DNA of 64,000 nucleotides from Opisthorchis felineus (taxonomy: Eukaryota > Platyhelminthes > Trematoda > Opisthorchiida > Opisthorchiidae), in contig SJOL01006411.1 of assembly GCA_004794785.1 (NCBI GenBank), positions 359,624 through 423,623 on the forward strand. The letters run 5' to 3'. A program made the position numbers and the translations under genes. Shown piece by piece: positions 25,901 to 36,606 of this stretch; position 1 is the stretch's first letter; the number at the start of each line of letters is the position of its first letter. The notes under the pieces were generated by a model, which ran no database searches, was not told the DNA's origin, and saw only the letters and a program-made list of their open reading frames with translations.

Positions 25901-26030
25901 CTATATTTTGTTCCAAGATCTCTAAACTTATCTTGGCTAACGTAGAGTTGGTTGTTGCATTGACCGGACCGTATCTCCAGCCTGGTCCTCAAGAACTGTG
26001 GGTTACTTGGCCACTTGCTTTCTAATATGA
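22950..26030. other. No supported gene; probable upstream region of the cenH3 gene
   Basis: Open frames at 23657-23863 (-), 24704-24928 (+), 25488-25703 (+) and 25605-25916 (-) have a protein-like look, but no recognised domain and no convincing splice borders. The first coding exon of the histone gene that follows should lie here. An ATG near 25452 leading to a GTAGAT donor at about 25481 is one weak candidate, but nothing confirms it. Confidence 0.35.
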
Positions 26031-26070
26031 ACTTTGGCTGTATCGTTGTCTTCCTCTCTGCATTCCACAG

Positions 26071-26194
26071 CTAGCATCCAACAGCTGGATTTGCCTCAAG
26101 TTTCCAAGTCGGGTAAAAAGCGAAAGGCGAAGCGGGGAATGAAAGCGTTGCGGGAAATTCGTGCGTATCAAAAGAGTACTGATCTGTTAATATG
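26071..26194 (+). CDS. cenH3 (CENP-A-like histone), N-tail and alpha-N exon
   Basis: This exon encodes the basic tail and alpha-N helix of a histone H3 variant. After an acceptor (TTCCACAG at 26063-26070) the frame reads SIQQLDLPQVSKSG, a Lys/Arg-rich KKRKAKRG, then MKALREIRAYQKSTDLLI. The last segment aligns without gaps with the ALREIRRYQKSTELLI block of H3 and the KEIRKLQKST.LLI block of CENP-A. The donor is TATG|GTAAGC (GT at 26195-26196), a phase 2 break that joins the next exon to give Cys-Lys-Leu-Pro-Phe. No in-frame ATG lies between the upstream stop at 26028 and the tail, so an earlier exon supplies the start; an acceptor at 26074 is an alternative. Recognition as H3-type is firm; the exact 5' border is not. 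Confidence 0.85.
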
Positions 26195-27955
26195 GTAAGC
26201 TGTTGCTCCTATTTCTTGTATTGCTTGCTATGCTGGATTGTTCCCGGTGTGGTCCCACTGCTTATTTGTTAGAAAGCCGCCTGTGTCCAAAGCAGGAATG
26301 AACGGATCCAGTTTGCGAATCCAGCAAACGAAGTGCTCACGAATAACTCTTTTGTTGGCCGACCATTTGCGACAACTTAGCTACATTAAGAGGGGATACG
26401 CGAAGGAATCCACGAAAAATGCACTTTCATATTTTGCGCCCTGCCAGGCATGCGTTAGTTTAGTGCTTCTTTTCTGCTGGAACATGCCTGTTCTTCTGCC
26501 TGCCCACAAGAAGGGCGATAAGTCCATTTGTGATAAGCATGATGCTTAATTGACCTTCCAGTGACGTTTGGCTCCGTCATTCGAGAGACCCTGCGACGTA
26601 TTGTAGAACCAGACGGTATCCAAACAAAATTGCCTGGGGCTGTTGGTAGTATGCCACGCTGCTACTAGCGTACAGTCATATGCATGGCGGAGAGTCGTTA
26701 AACAGCACTGGCTATTCCCAAAAGTGTTCAACTTCACACTTGACTGGATAGTTCACCGTATCGAGGTCGTCGCGATGTGGTTGTTGGGCAGTATGTCGAT
26801 CACACACTGAATTTGCGCATGCTGTCTCTTCCCTCACTGCATATCACAGCTTACAACGGTGGCGTTCGCGCTGTCACAGTCCATCCTTGTTTCATAAATG
26901 ACTGCTTACAATTGCAGGCATCTACGAATGTTCGCAGTGAGCCTGTTTTAGGTTACCTTTCTGACCACTTTGTGATCCTCTCTTCAAGGAGCATCTCTTC
27001 CAAGAAGAAACTCCTATCGGCATGATAAATTTACTGGCACAGTTTTTCTTATTACAGTTCTTCCTCAAGGAAATAAACCCGTCACAGCTACAATCAAAAT
27101 CCCCGGTGCGGTTGACCCAGATCTGTAAGTGAACCATAACTAAGCTTATGTCATCACTTAAATGACATACTAGCCCGCCACATCAGCAATCTCTTCTTAA
27201 ATGGGGTGGATTTGGCGTACGCGCAAATTTAGCTCTGGATGAACACGCAGCACCATTTGGCCGGATTGAGGATAATAAGCCTGAAGAAGAGTATGAATAA
27301 TTGCTGAATAATTGCTGACATCCTGCGAAATTCCATTGTCTTTTCTGTTGTATCGGAATAGGTTTTCATGTTGGGTGATCTTGTTTGGCCCTTCTCATCC
27401 GAGTTAAGCAAGATGGAAAAGATGCTGGTTCGTAACGACCCAGATGACGGAAGCTGATGACTACTCCACTGGTTTGCCGCGTTGCGCTAGTGTTTGCGAA
27501 TCACAGATATACAAGAGCACTAGAAATGTGGAATATTCACCTTCGAGATAACGGAAACTTCTATCCCATTGTCACTTAAACTGTTCAGTACACCTGGGTA
27601 CAATTTGAAGCATAGTACAGGAAGCTTGAGTGTCCTCCATCGAGTGGATATTTTGTAATATCTCGGAGAGGTTTTTAAAACAAGTCTTCTGCTTATAAAC
27701 GAGAGATTCAGCTGGGTTCCAGGTGAGTCTCCCGCAAAAACCAAATTTGTTTGCAAATGAGTGTATTTCGCTAAGTCTTCTGTTACTTTAAGGTCTTGAA
27801 TCTTCAGTATCAACTCTAGGATTACTACATGTGTCGTTGTCACCTATGCTGTGCACCTTACGGATACAAACGCCTTCAACCGGACAGGTCCTGCAACTGC
27901 GCTATGTCCACTTGCTAAGCGCCACCAATTTCTTTTCGTTTTTCACCTTTACTAG
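26195..27955 (+). other. Intron of the cenH3 gene, filled with repeat debris
   Basis: This 1,761-nt intron begins GTAAGC and ends TACTAG. Inside it, 26490-26615 reads LPAHKKGDKSICDKH and then, after a frame change, LPVTFGSVIRETLRRIV. That order resembles the 'P..KKGDKS..N.RPVSL.S...K.LERIV' region of non-LTR reverse transcriptases. A copy of the short repeat D lies at 27691-27775. The rest, including an open frame at 26777-27025, is unrecognised. Confidence 0.6.
27691..27775 (+). repeat. Short dispersed repeat D
   Basis: The consensus includes ATAAACGAGAGATTCAGCTG, GGTTCCAGGTGAGTCTCCCG and CAAATGAGTGTATTTCGC. Related copies occur at 31698-31778, 31990-32067, 37924-37994, 49783-49828 and 57683-57787 (all +), and inverted at 57473-57549. 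This copy is one of the best preserved and sits in the cenH3 intron. Similar sequence, when translated, is common in predicted proteins of opisthorchiid flukes as I remember them. Confidence 0.75.
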
Positions 27956-28214
27956 CAAGCTTCCCTTCTCACGTGTGGTGCGAAGCATCGCTATGCGCGT
28001 TCTTGGAAAAGATGCTGACGTGTACCGATGGCAGGCCGTATGTATTTTAGCTATTCAAGAGGCTGCCGAAGCGCTATTGGTTTCCCTAATGGAGTCCTCA
28101 ATGAAATGCGCTGCGCATGCCAAACGAGTGACCCTGATGCCCAAAGACATCCGATTGGCCGCCGAACTACAGAATATACCCACTCCCTACACTGCTGCAT
28201 CCCGACCGTTCTAG
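27956..28214 (+). CDS. cenH3 (CENP-A-like histone), histone fold exon
   Basis: This exon encodes the H3-type histone fold that would replace H3 in centromeric nucleosomes. After TTTCACCTTTACTAG (ending 27955) it reads KLPFSRVVRSIA (end of alpha-N, alpha-1), then loop 1 with GKDADVYRW. Alpha-2 follows as QAVCILAIQEAAEALLVSL, then HAKRVTLMPKDIRLA, and a stop at 28212-28214. CENP-A marks are the LPFSR start, Trp followed by Gln-Ala after loop 1 where H3 has Phe-Gln, QEAAEA, and a long loop 1. By my count loop 1 is four residues longer than canonical H3 and two longer than human CENP-A. The H3 ending ARRIRGERA is replaced by an unrelated 18-residue tail, AELQNIPTPYTAASRPF after LA. The frame is intact and intron-split, so it is not a processed copy. 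I see no AATAAA signal close downstream. Confidence 0.9.
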
Positions 28215-29610
28215 AGATATCCTCTGATCCGCTTTCCCAGACTTTGTTGTATTTATTCCGTATCTACCGTCTTCATTGCAATGAATGAAATGTACGTAAT
28301 TGTGTTCCGAATGAAAAGTCTTTAAGATTGCTCTGATTTCCGTCATTCACAACCCATTGGTACCCTTTCGTAGTGTATACTCACAATGATTATTTCTGGA
28401 ATCAATCCGTCAGTTTTCCGTTGGAGTTTTACATTAAGAAAACCGGGAGAAGTCGGCCGAATTAGAGAGGTGGCCGTATCTTGGTGAACCTAGGAGCTTA
28501 TCTTTTACGATTTAGACTCAGTTATGAGGGCGCTGAGAATGTTGTCAGGTAGAGAGAGAAACATGCTGGAAGTGTCTCTTTAGAAAATGCTCATGGCTGT
28601 AGTATTAGTTCACCGTGCTGGGAAAGTGCCAGATACAGTGAGAGTTAGTGTGATCTTTGTTAGGGCGACCTGGGGATGGTTGTCATTTTGTATACAGAGG
28701 ATGCTAGTCCGAACTGAGAGGTTTAAACTAGCAAGAGAACTGTATCACAACACCTCAACGGGGTGTTGTATACTGTACCAATTGTTTAGGCTTTCCATTT
28801 TCACCTAAATTTTGGAGCATGTATCTACCAAGCCTACCATTATCAAAACGTTTTATCAAGCATGTTATATGTGATCATGAAAGGGGTCGGTCACATGACA
28901 TTTGGTGTGAACAAAGGTCAACTTGTTGGATACTTGGTGGACGGGTATGTCAGTCGCTTTGGTGTTATCGGATGAGCTGTTAATTCAGGACCAAGAGACA
29001 GTTGTTGTTTTCCATCAATCATAACTAGCATTCCCATGGGATAATGCTGTCCCGAATGGACATGATGTCATTAGAGACGATCAAAATGAACTCATAGATA
29101 TTTGCACTCATGATCCAGTGGTAAGACCTAAAATAGTTCCAGTGTTTCGAGATTCTACACAGAACATTTACAATGTAAAAAGTTGTGGAGAAGAGTGGTA
29201 GGATACGCTAACGTTCTGAGACAAATATGTGACCATTCTATACAGTGTTTCCCCTTTTGGGAGCCTTTGGACTTGAAGTTGCACCTACATCTCATCACAG
29301 TGTGAAGGTCTTCTGATTTACCGGGCGCACACAAAGCGTAAGTTCTTTCATCGTCCAAAGCCATTCACAGACGGCGGTGTTTGCCGAAAGCCAACGATCA
29401 TCGGCAAAAAAAACTGTGGAAGCAAGCTGAAGACAACGTGTTACTCGTGTACTGCCCTGCTGGCAAATATTGGTGTAGATGGTTCCGAATGTGCGTATAT
29501 AGAACCATTTCAAGAGTATATTGCTTATTGATTCGCTCGACATGGTAATAAGTAGATCAGAGGAAGGATGACTTCATAAGATAAATGAAACTTCCTTCTG
29601 AGAAGTCATC
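28215..29610. other. No supported gene downstream of cenH3
   Basis: This contains the presumed 3' UTR of the histone gene and then sequence with only short overlapping open frames (28587-28808 +, 29155-29364 - and 29295-29543 -). None shows a known motif or splice-bounded structure. Confidence 0.4.
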
Positions 29611-29908
29611 GCTCGAAGAGCCAGTCAATACGTGATCATGCGATGTGGTTCTCGTGATTGAAGGATCGATGGCGCTATTCCCTGTCTCAGTGACAGCTAA
29701 TCACCCTGCTGATCATCTGCTCTTGGCTGAACGGCCAAGTATTCGAACTGCTAGCCGGGAGGTCGTGGGTTCGAAACTCCCTGGAGTTTCGTAGGATGCG
29801 CACTGCTGATGATTCCCAGCAAGGAGAAACAGCTGTACAGTGCTTCCCAGCTTTTCAGCATAGGCTGGCTTCACTTACAAGGTAAAATCTCAGTTGAAAA
29901 ACAGGCTT
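29611..29908 (+). repeat. tRNA-derived SINE-like element, copy 1
   Basis: This roughly 300-bp unit has an A-box-like TGGCTGAACGGC (29724-29735) and a B-box-like GGTTCGAAACTCC (29768-29780) 32 bp downstream. A tRNA-unrelated body follows, containing CAGCATAGGCTGGCTTCACT. It aligns along its length with the reverse complement of 35229-35520. That gives two copies in opposite orientation and fixes approximate ends: GCTCGAAGAGCC at the left and TCAGTTGAAAAAC at the right. No poly(A) or simple-repeat tail is evident. Confidence 0.75.
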
Positions 29909-29940
29909 ATGGTTGTGCACTTGCTTAGATAATGACGCCT

Positions 29941-30870
29941 CTGTCACAGTTGCCGTTGAACTGGAAACATTCGCGGTTCCGGGGTTGCCTCCGGATTCGG
30001 CTTTGCCGAGCAGATTTCCTCTTCACGAGCGATCCCGTGGATAGGTTTAGTGCTAGCCGATATTACCGAGGATCTAGGGAACTCATTTTCCAGAATACAC
30101 TCGTGAGGAGCTTGTTCATCTGTCAAGGACCGTATTCATTTATTCCACTGAACGTTGAAGAATAATTTTTAAGAACCAGCGGGTTTATTGAAGCTATCTT
30201 TACTTGCTCCACTCCCGACGAGCAGTAAAACGGGCTATCCTCAGAGGCATCGCTTCTTGAGATGCTGACGATATTTTCAATGTAACCACTAGAAATATTT
30301 TTAGACGACACTAACTTTTCCAATTATCCAGTGTACGAAATAACCCTAAGGCCATCCGCCTTCGCAAATACGTTTGAGTACCGTACCAGGAAGCGTATAA
30401 AACATCCGCACTGATAGGAATTTCTGAAGTAGTGTCTCCAAGTAACGAAGACGGGATCGAGAGTGGATGCGAAAATAATCTAAACCACCTTTGCTTATCG
30501 GCTTTCGCTCTCAGCAACTTGTTCGTTCTTGAAAGTATAGCGTCCGAAAAAAACGAACAGCTGATGGGTGGTGTTCATGTTTGTTTAGACTAAGTATAGT
30601 ATGGCGTCTCCGAGTCAACAAGCGAATATAACTCATAGGACAAGGTCGGCTCACTCAGAATGTGTTTTCGTTCATGCCAAATTGGCAATTGCAAACAAAC
30701 AGCAAAGAATGCTGGGTTTCTATAGAGAAGGATGAAGGAGTTGAACGGTTTTCAAGCAGATTATTAGTTTGAATTTGATTGCGGAAGTTCACATACACTT
30801 TTTGGGTCGCATCGCGGCGACAAAAATTGGCAGAATATATTTCTGAATTAAATTGAATGGCTTTCGACAC
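29941..30870 (-). pseudogene. Frame-broken protein-coding-like segment, unknown product
   Basis: Consecutive open pieces on the minus strand read as one hydrophilic protein if small frame changes are allowed. One piece is 30655-30870, containing FCRRDATQKVYVNFRNQI. Another is 30311-30517, containing VLYASWYGTQTYLRRRMALG. The third is 30123-30323, containing SSKNISSGYIENIVSISRSD, and the last is 29944-30126, containing HECILENEFPRSS. The joins at about 30315 and 30124 need shifts of a base or so, and the sequence GTCCTTGACAG between the last two is too short to be an intron. I do not recognise the family. It could be a decayed host gene, an old mobile element, or exons disturbed by sequencing errors. 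Confidence 0.35.
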
Positions 30871-31019
30871 AGTGAGTGGTCCTCCCTTGATTCCGGAAGT
30901 AATAAGGAGCAGTTTTTTCAGGGTTTGCCAAACTGAACAAAACTACGACAGTATCTTTGTTTGCGGAGGAAAGAACTAGCACAGATAAGTTCCATGGGTT
31001 CCGCTGGCTTGGTTAAGTT

Positions 31020-31515
31020 GACGAATTTCCTTGGACATCGTTCTCGCATCGCCGCGCGGAGAATGGAAATGAATTAAGGGAGGTCAAACTGTGACTTGGC
31101 CGCGAAACATGTAAACTAGTACCGGAAAACTCAGCTGCGCTGGTCACTGCCGTCTATTCGAATCAGGACCCCGAGGAGAGACACGTAGATGGTTGGACTC
31201 GGCGTTAATAGCCCAATCGCGCCCTTGGTGGCGCACATGGATCCAAGCTGCTGCCTTCAGTGCATCTTCACACTGAAGGGTCTGCCGTCGCCTGATTCAT
31301 ATGTCAACAATATCGGCTACCGCGTTCACTGTGTAGCTATCCATACCTATCTTCCCCAGATCATGGACGAAAGTAACTGCGTTGGTGGAAACAACTGTAC
31401 AACGTGTGTACGGTATAGAGCTGATGATGAAGAGGTGCGGACGACGACGATCATCTTAATGATAAGGACGACGATGATGATGACGATCACTGATGATGCC
31501 GATTATGGTGATGAA
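31020..31515 (+). mobile_element. RTE LINE 3' end fragment
   Basis: This segment parallels the 3' part of the 14.3-16.6 kb LINE. AACTGTGACTTGGCCGCGAA is followed by AACTCAGCTGCGCTGGTCAC, a CGCGCCC..GGTGGCG segment, a CCTTCAGTGCAT segment and a CAACTGTACAACGTGTGTACGGTATAGAGCTGATGATGAA tail region shown here only in outline. It ends in GAT/GAC-rich simple sequence at 31430-31510. It is a 5'-truncated copy of the type that RTE elements leave behind. Confidence 0.75.
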
Positions 31516-31697
31516 TTTTAGCAATCTTAGGGATGGCACTAAGTCGAATCAAGGAACCCTCTTGGAGTCAAGCTTACCGGTTGATCTCTCTCAACCAATT
31601 TGACAGATATATTCCTAAGTAGCTACTCACCACATTTTAGTAGCCATACGAACGAAGCAAAATAAGGTAGTCAACCGCAGAATTCACCTGAAAATTA

Positions 31698-32067
31698 GCA
31701 TAAGCGAGAGATTCAGCTGGGATTCAGTTGAGTCTCCCGTACAAACCAACTTGGTGTGCAAATGAGCGTAGTTCGCCCATTTCGTGCAATTTGGGTTCCA
31801 GTGGAACATACCGTTGACGGAAGCTCGGGGACTGCACCTACCTGATGAGCCCCAAGAAGGGCGAAACAGTCGTGGGCAATCGAAGAGTTTTCAGCAACCT
31901 TGCGAGTAGTTTCGTTTGTGAAAATATACTTCGATGTCTTGAGTATCGTACCAACCGGAACGTGTTGCGGCCCATGTGCAACACAGTCGGTTGAAGGATA
32001 TCATAAACGAGGGATTCAGGTGAGTCTCCAGTGAAAACCAAATTGATGCGCACGTAAGTCTATTTCG
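31698..32067 (+). repeat. Tandem pair of repeat D with inverted repeat E between
   Basis: D copies at 31698-31778 and 31990-32067 lie in direct orientation about 290 bp apart. Between them, 31845-31905 is the reverse complement of repeat E, whose plus-orientation core is GTTGCTGAAAACTC followed by CCACGACC and CTTGGGGCTCATCAG. The same D then reversed-E order occurs at 49783-49965. D and E therefore look like parts of one longer element. Confidence 0.6.
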
Positions 32068-32069
32068 TT

Positions 32070-33683
32070 TTCCTTTCTAATTTACTTACATTTGTAGGGC
32101 ACTGAAGTCTGTTCAGTTGTACTCAGAGGAACCCTTATACAAGCCGTTTTCGGTGTAGTTTACTATTCGCAAGATGGAGTCTAAATGCCTGAGTTGACCC
32201 TCAGAGCGCACTATCAACCCACGTATTTCATGTGTACGCTTCGTTTGTGCAAATGAACTCAAGCCATCCGAACTGGTACGAGACGTTTGTAGGAAGGGGT
32301 GTGGCGTTCAAAAGAACAGGAGTGTTACTACGAATCAGTCAGCCGAAAATCTATTATGTGCTTGAGTTCTTTGCGGCAGGCACAATCTTTCCAGGAAGAC
32401 ACGCCACCCGGAAAATTGTGGGACACTCCAAAAATACTCCAGAAGACTAAGGCTATGGTGCTCACGTTTTAGCGTTTGCTACGAATTTAATCATCCAGTC
32501 TGATCGGTTCATGTGATATCCTATAGATACCTATTTGTCCGCACTAGTTCGATCCAAAACCATATTTTCGGAACAACTAGTTTTAGTCTCACTTCTACGC
32601 ATATGAAAAACTGTTGTCACCATATTTTACTGTCAGTATCTTCAGTGATCGGAACCCACATATGCCCTTTGCTTCAATCTTTACCATCGATTCTTTCCTT
32701 GCTTTGCATAACCCCAGCCCAGCTGTAACATCAAGCAATGCAAGTATCATTTTGCATTATCACTCTTGATATAGTTCGGAATAGTATTCCGTCATTGAAT
32801 TGATTGGACAAGAATACTTCGCATCATTTTTTGACTTAAACATAAAAAGTAAACTTTGCTTTGAGTTCCACCTGTAGGCACGTGAACGTTCGATCGATTT
32901 ATGCAGTTGTCGTTCCACGGTTCGCTTCACCCTCATGTCTTCTTTGGCCTACACTACTCAGTGATGTGCATTCATCTGAGTGTAATATACAACGTTTTTT
33001 GTTTGGTTACTCTCAGTTTATGTTGTCTTGCTTACAGGATTTCAGTTCATGAGGTTTCTCCTCTATCTTATTGAGGGAAGCTGTCGTGAGCTTCCTCCTT
33101 CAGAGAGATATCTTTTCATGATAGGTTTACAGCATTCATGACACCTTTGTCAGGAGGGTCTCAAATCACTTGTAGTTCGACCACCAAATGTATAGATCCA
33201 AATCGGTGTAGAGGAGCCATAGAGATAACCTCTTGTTCAATTACACAACATCAGGCAGAGCGACCTAAGGCCTCACCATTCACACTATACAAATAACACC
33301 AGTACTGGTAACTCATACAACTCGTGAAACACCAGGGGTAGTGTTATTGGAAGAGCGCACCATTTTAGTGATAGCACGACGCGCTACATTGTTTAATGAG
33401 GTTCGTTTCATAAGATTTCCCACTTTTTACATCCACGAAAACTGTGGTGATACCTTGTCTTCAGACGACCGCCGCCTCACGGAACTTTCATAGCATGGGT
33501 GCCACGTACGGAATGATATAGATGGCCTTGAAATATTTCTAGAATAACACAGTAAAACAAAGCAACATCTTATCAGACGAAGAAAGGTTCATAAGTGCGT
33601 CATATCCTTGCTGCTAAGAGTGTCTTCTGAATAAAAAACTGCAGCATGACAAAGTTTCAGCAATGTGGAACACACACAAAGCC
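32070..33683. other. No supported gene; 3' flank of the FN3 gene
   Basis: AT-rich sequence with short open frames only. The 3' UTR of the minus-strand FN3 gene should lie just below 33684. I see no AATAAA (TTTATT on the plus strand) within the first 120 bp. Confidence 0.4.
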
Positions 33684-33964
33684 TCAAAGTTCGTCCAACC
33701 ATCCAGGAGTCACCGGCACAACATTGGATGCCCCGATGACATTGCGCGCACCGAAGTATACATTCTGAACAGATCCACATGAAGGAACTGGAATACTGAT
33801 ATCACCTTCCTCATAATTTACGCTATGCACCTTAACAGATGCTTCTTCGAAGACCATGACAAGCGCTTCCACCAATTTCTTGTCAGTATTGTCCTGCGTT
33901 TCCCAACTGACCTGTAGGCGCGTTTTGCGACATGTGCTCGTCGGAAGCATGAGAATCGTCGGTG
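33684..33964 (-). CDS. FN3-module gene, last exon
   Basis: The exon starts after TCCTTCGGTGCAG (acceptor, plus-strand CT at 33965-33966) in phase 1 and ends at TGA (33684-33686), 92 codons plus the split one. It begins APTILMLPTSTC, has the B-strand core LQVSWET and an alternating beta-strand pattern (EALVMVFEEASVKVHSV). The F-G region is NVYFGARNVIGASNVVPV. No phase-1 donor is available before the stop, which supports a terminal exon. The protein thus ends ...PGWLDEL right after the domain, with no membrane anchor. One open issue is that no polyadenylation signal is visible close by. Confidence 0.8.
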
Positions 33965-34340
33965 CTGCACCGAAGGAAAGGAGAGACACAAGGAGGAATT
34001 TACTCTACTACTTTAACACTGTATTAGACCAAACAATTATGTCTCTGAAAAACTAATGAAAACGATTCTTGACTTGGTGAATGTCACGGCGTCCCTGAAC
34101 ACACTAGAAAATTTGTACAACTGAACAAGTGCCTAATTTGTCGTTTGTGAAGAAGACGTTTTCGTCAACGACCACCAGGAATCTGGTTTGTTGGGGCTGT
34201 CCAAGAGAACTTTCACATTAAGTTTCGATAAACAATTGTCTCTACTGCAGATTCGTGGAGTGTTTGAATATTCGGGGCAAAAGTTATCTGATCTTGTTCA
34301 CCCATCATTAATAACCCATTGAAATTAATTTTTTCACTTT

Positions 34341-34344
<4 letters not shown>

Positions 34345-34374
<30 letters not shown>
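34345..34374. repeat. (AT)15 microsatellite
   Basis: An uninterrupted AT run flanked by CTC on the left and GAG on the right, so the whole tract is a perfect palindrome. It lies in the last intron of the FN3 gene. Confidence 0.95.
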
Positions 34375-34377
<3 letters not shown>

Positions 34378-35228
34378 TGGACAGATAGACAAGCGAATGT
34401 TGTCTTATGTCACCCTATTTGACTCCATTCTTCTGTCACAAGCGCTCATTTTGGAAGCGTCATAGCGTTTAATTCAGTTTTGCTGTGTGACACTGGTTTT
34501 CATGTTTGTTTTGCAAAGTAGATTTTGCTGATGATGGTTTAGACAACAGACTCTTTCAACTGGGTAGCCATCTCCACAATGCTTAGTTTTACGTGACTCC
34601 TAAATGATCTTAGACGACCAACGGAACAGAACAACCCGAAAACGATCACCATCAATCTTCAGTCGTTTTGTAACCGAAACACCTTGTTGGGGCTAGGCGT
34701 GGTCTCCGAGTTTCCATTAGTGTACTTGAACCCAAATTAAATTACCGTGGGATATTTACCAATATCACATTCCGTACCGAGGGCAAATCTAAACCAAATA
34801 ATCAACAGGCCAATCATTTTTTTGACACACATGAATAATATTGAAGATTGTGTTGTTCCCCGTCAGAGTCTTCAAATAAGGATTGTTATGCAAAGAATAT
34901 TTAAAATACTGTATGCATCCTGATCAATAGGCGACAGTAATTGGTTAGTTTTGAACACCTACCCACAGATTTGGATCAGTTGGTATTTGCCGTCGAACTT
35001 TTGGCGTCCTGAGGAGGCTCCTTCGGTGAGTGATGCACAGTGTTTTAAGGGGATCATACATAAAGTCGAGTCTTTTTACACCGTGAAAACCTGCCTATCG
35101 GGTTGACCACACAGAGTGTGGGAAGCTGGAATATTATTGAGTAAGTAGGTAGTCTCACAAGATATGGTTGGGGAGCATGGGTATGGCTATGCTAGAGGAG
35201 TGAGCGTTGTCAAGATAGACAAAGTGAA

Positions 35229-35520
35229 CGGTTTTCAATGGAGACTTCAACCTGTACTCAAAGCCAACCTATGCTGACAAGGCTTGGAGTATTGTACGGT
35301 GGTTTCATTCTTACTGAAAATTATCAGTCTAGCGCATCTCTCGAGACTCACAGACATTCAAACCAACAAACTTCCGGCCACTGGTTGAACACCTAACCTT
35401 TCGGCCATGACCGGCTGAACAGCAGTTTGATTATCCCTCACTTAGACAGGAAACAGCGCCATTCATCCTTCAGTCACAGAAACCAAATCAAGTGGTCACG
35501 TATTGACGGGCTCTTCGAGC
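35229..35520 (-). repeat. tRNA-derived SINE-like element, copy 2
   Basis: Its reverse complement aligns with 29611-29908. It opens with GCTCGAAGAGCCCGTCAATA, ends with the CAGCATAGGTTGGCTTTGAG body and a CCATTGAAAACCG end. The pol III B box is degraded (AGGTGTTCAACCAG in place of GGTTCGAAAC), so this copy is older or mutated. It is in the last intron of the FN3 gene, in that gene's orientation. Confidence 0.7.
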
Positions 35521-36606
35521 GAATTTTTAGATGGCACCTTTACTAATAGTGTGAAATTGCCCTTTCTCCGAGATAGTGTGGGGAGATGTAGGGATTCTCA
35601 ATTGAGATTTCGTCCTGTAAGCGAAACTAATCTATACTGTGTATGGTCACACAGTCGAATGAAAAGCCAAAGAAGTAAAACAACCATGCATGACCAGTTA
35701 TGGATGTTTGTTGATACACAGTAAAATACTATAAGAAGGAGACAAAGTTTTACGTGATTAACCACCAGTACGGTTTGAGCGTTCCTAAATCATAAAGCAT
35801 GGTAAAAACCAGCTCCAGGGCAGGAAACCCACTTATTATCAGAGATTTCCAATTACGAAAGTCACTCAGAACAGGAGGTAAAACTAGTGGAAAGCTGTGA
35901 AATTTTCAAATACACGCTTTCACGCTGGTATAACAAACGGTTGATGGCGGAACGGCCGACCTGGGTGTTCTGGATGCGGCACAGGCATTTACTACACTTC
36001 CGCTACATGACTTTCAGGCCAGTTTACATCTGTTTTGGCGTAAATTAAAGAGGGAAAGGAAGTAGTCCAGAACAATGGTAAGTCCACCGTACATGTACCA
36101 GTATATTAGGCTTTCAGATAAGCTTGTATCTTAGTGGGATAGAACCTCATCAAAAACATTGGCTATTGGTCGAAATGTTTCACATAGAAACAAGTTTACA
36201 GCAATAGAAAGGTTCAAATTTACTTGTTTGAAACTGAGACAGAATTGTTGACCCTTTAGGGTACATCGTGAATAACATTCAGAAGAGACTCATCTCGATT
36301 TTTAAGAACGGAAGACTCTATACAAAAACACCTGTTTTAGAGAATTAAAGTCAAGCGAAATGGGAAACCTAGTATTTCATTTGGGCATCACCTTTTCCAT
36401 CAGAATACCCAGTGCAAATAGGATATTTTAAACATTGTTTGATTCCGCTTGTAAATATTTTTGAAAAACAAGTCCTCACTTCGAAAAAAATAACCAGCTC
36501 GACCTAACACGGTGAATAGTTCTATAAATTCCCACACACTTCGCCAGAGTGAACCTGATTTGATAAAGGAACATGGTGCAGTTTACGCAACAATATGGTG
36601 ATTTAC

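Noticed and set aside
27831..27955. Upstream extension of the histone open frame
   Set aside because: Sequence before 27956 does not continue the histone alignment and ends in a good acceptor, so it is intron.
28028..28288. Alternative plus frame over the histone exon
   Set aside because: It is a shadow of the cenH3 frame, which aligns with the histone fold along its length.
30120..30130. An 11-nt GT...AG gap (GTCCTTGACAG) that would restore frame between two minus-strand pieces
   Set aside because: It is too short for any spliceosomal intron; an indel is the likelier explanation.
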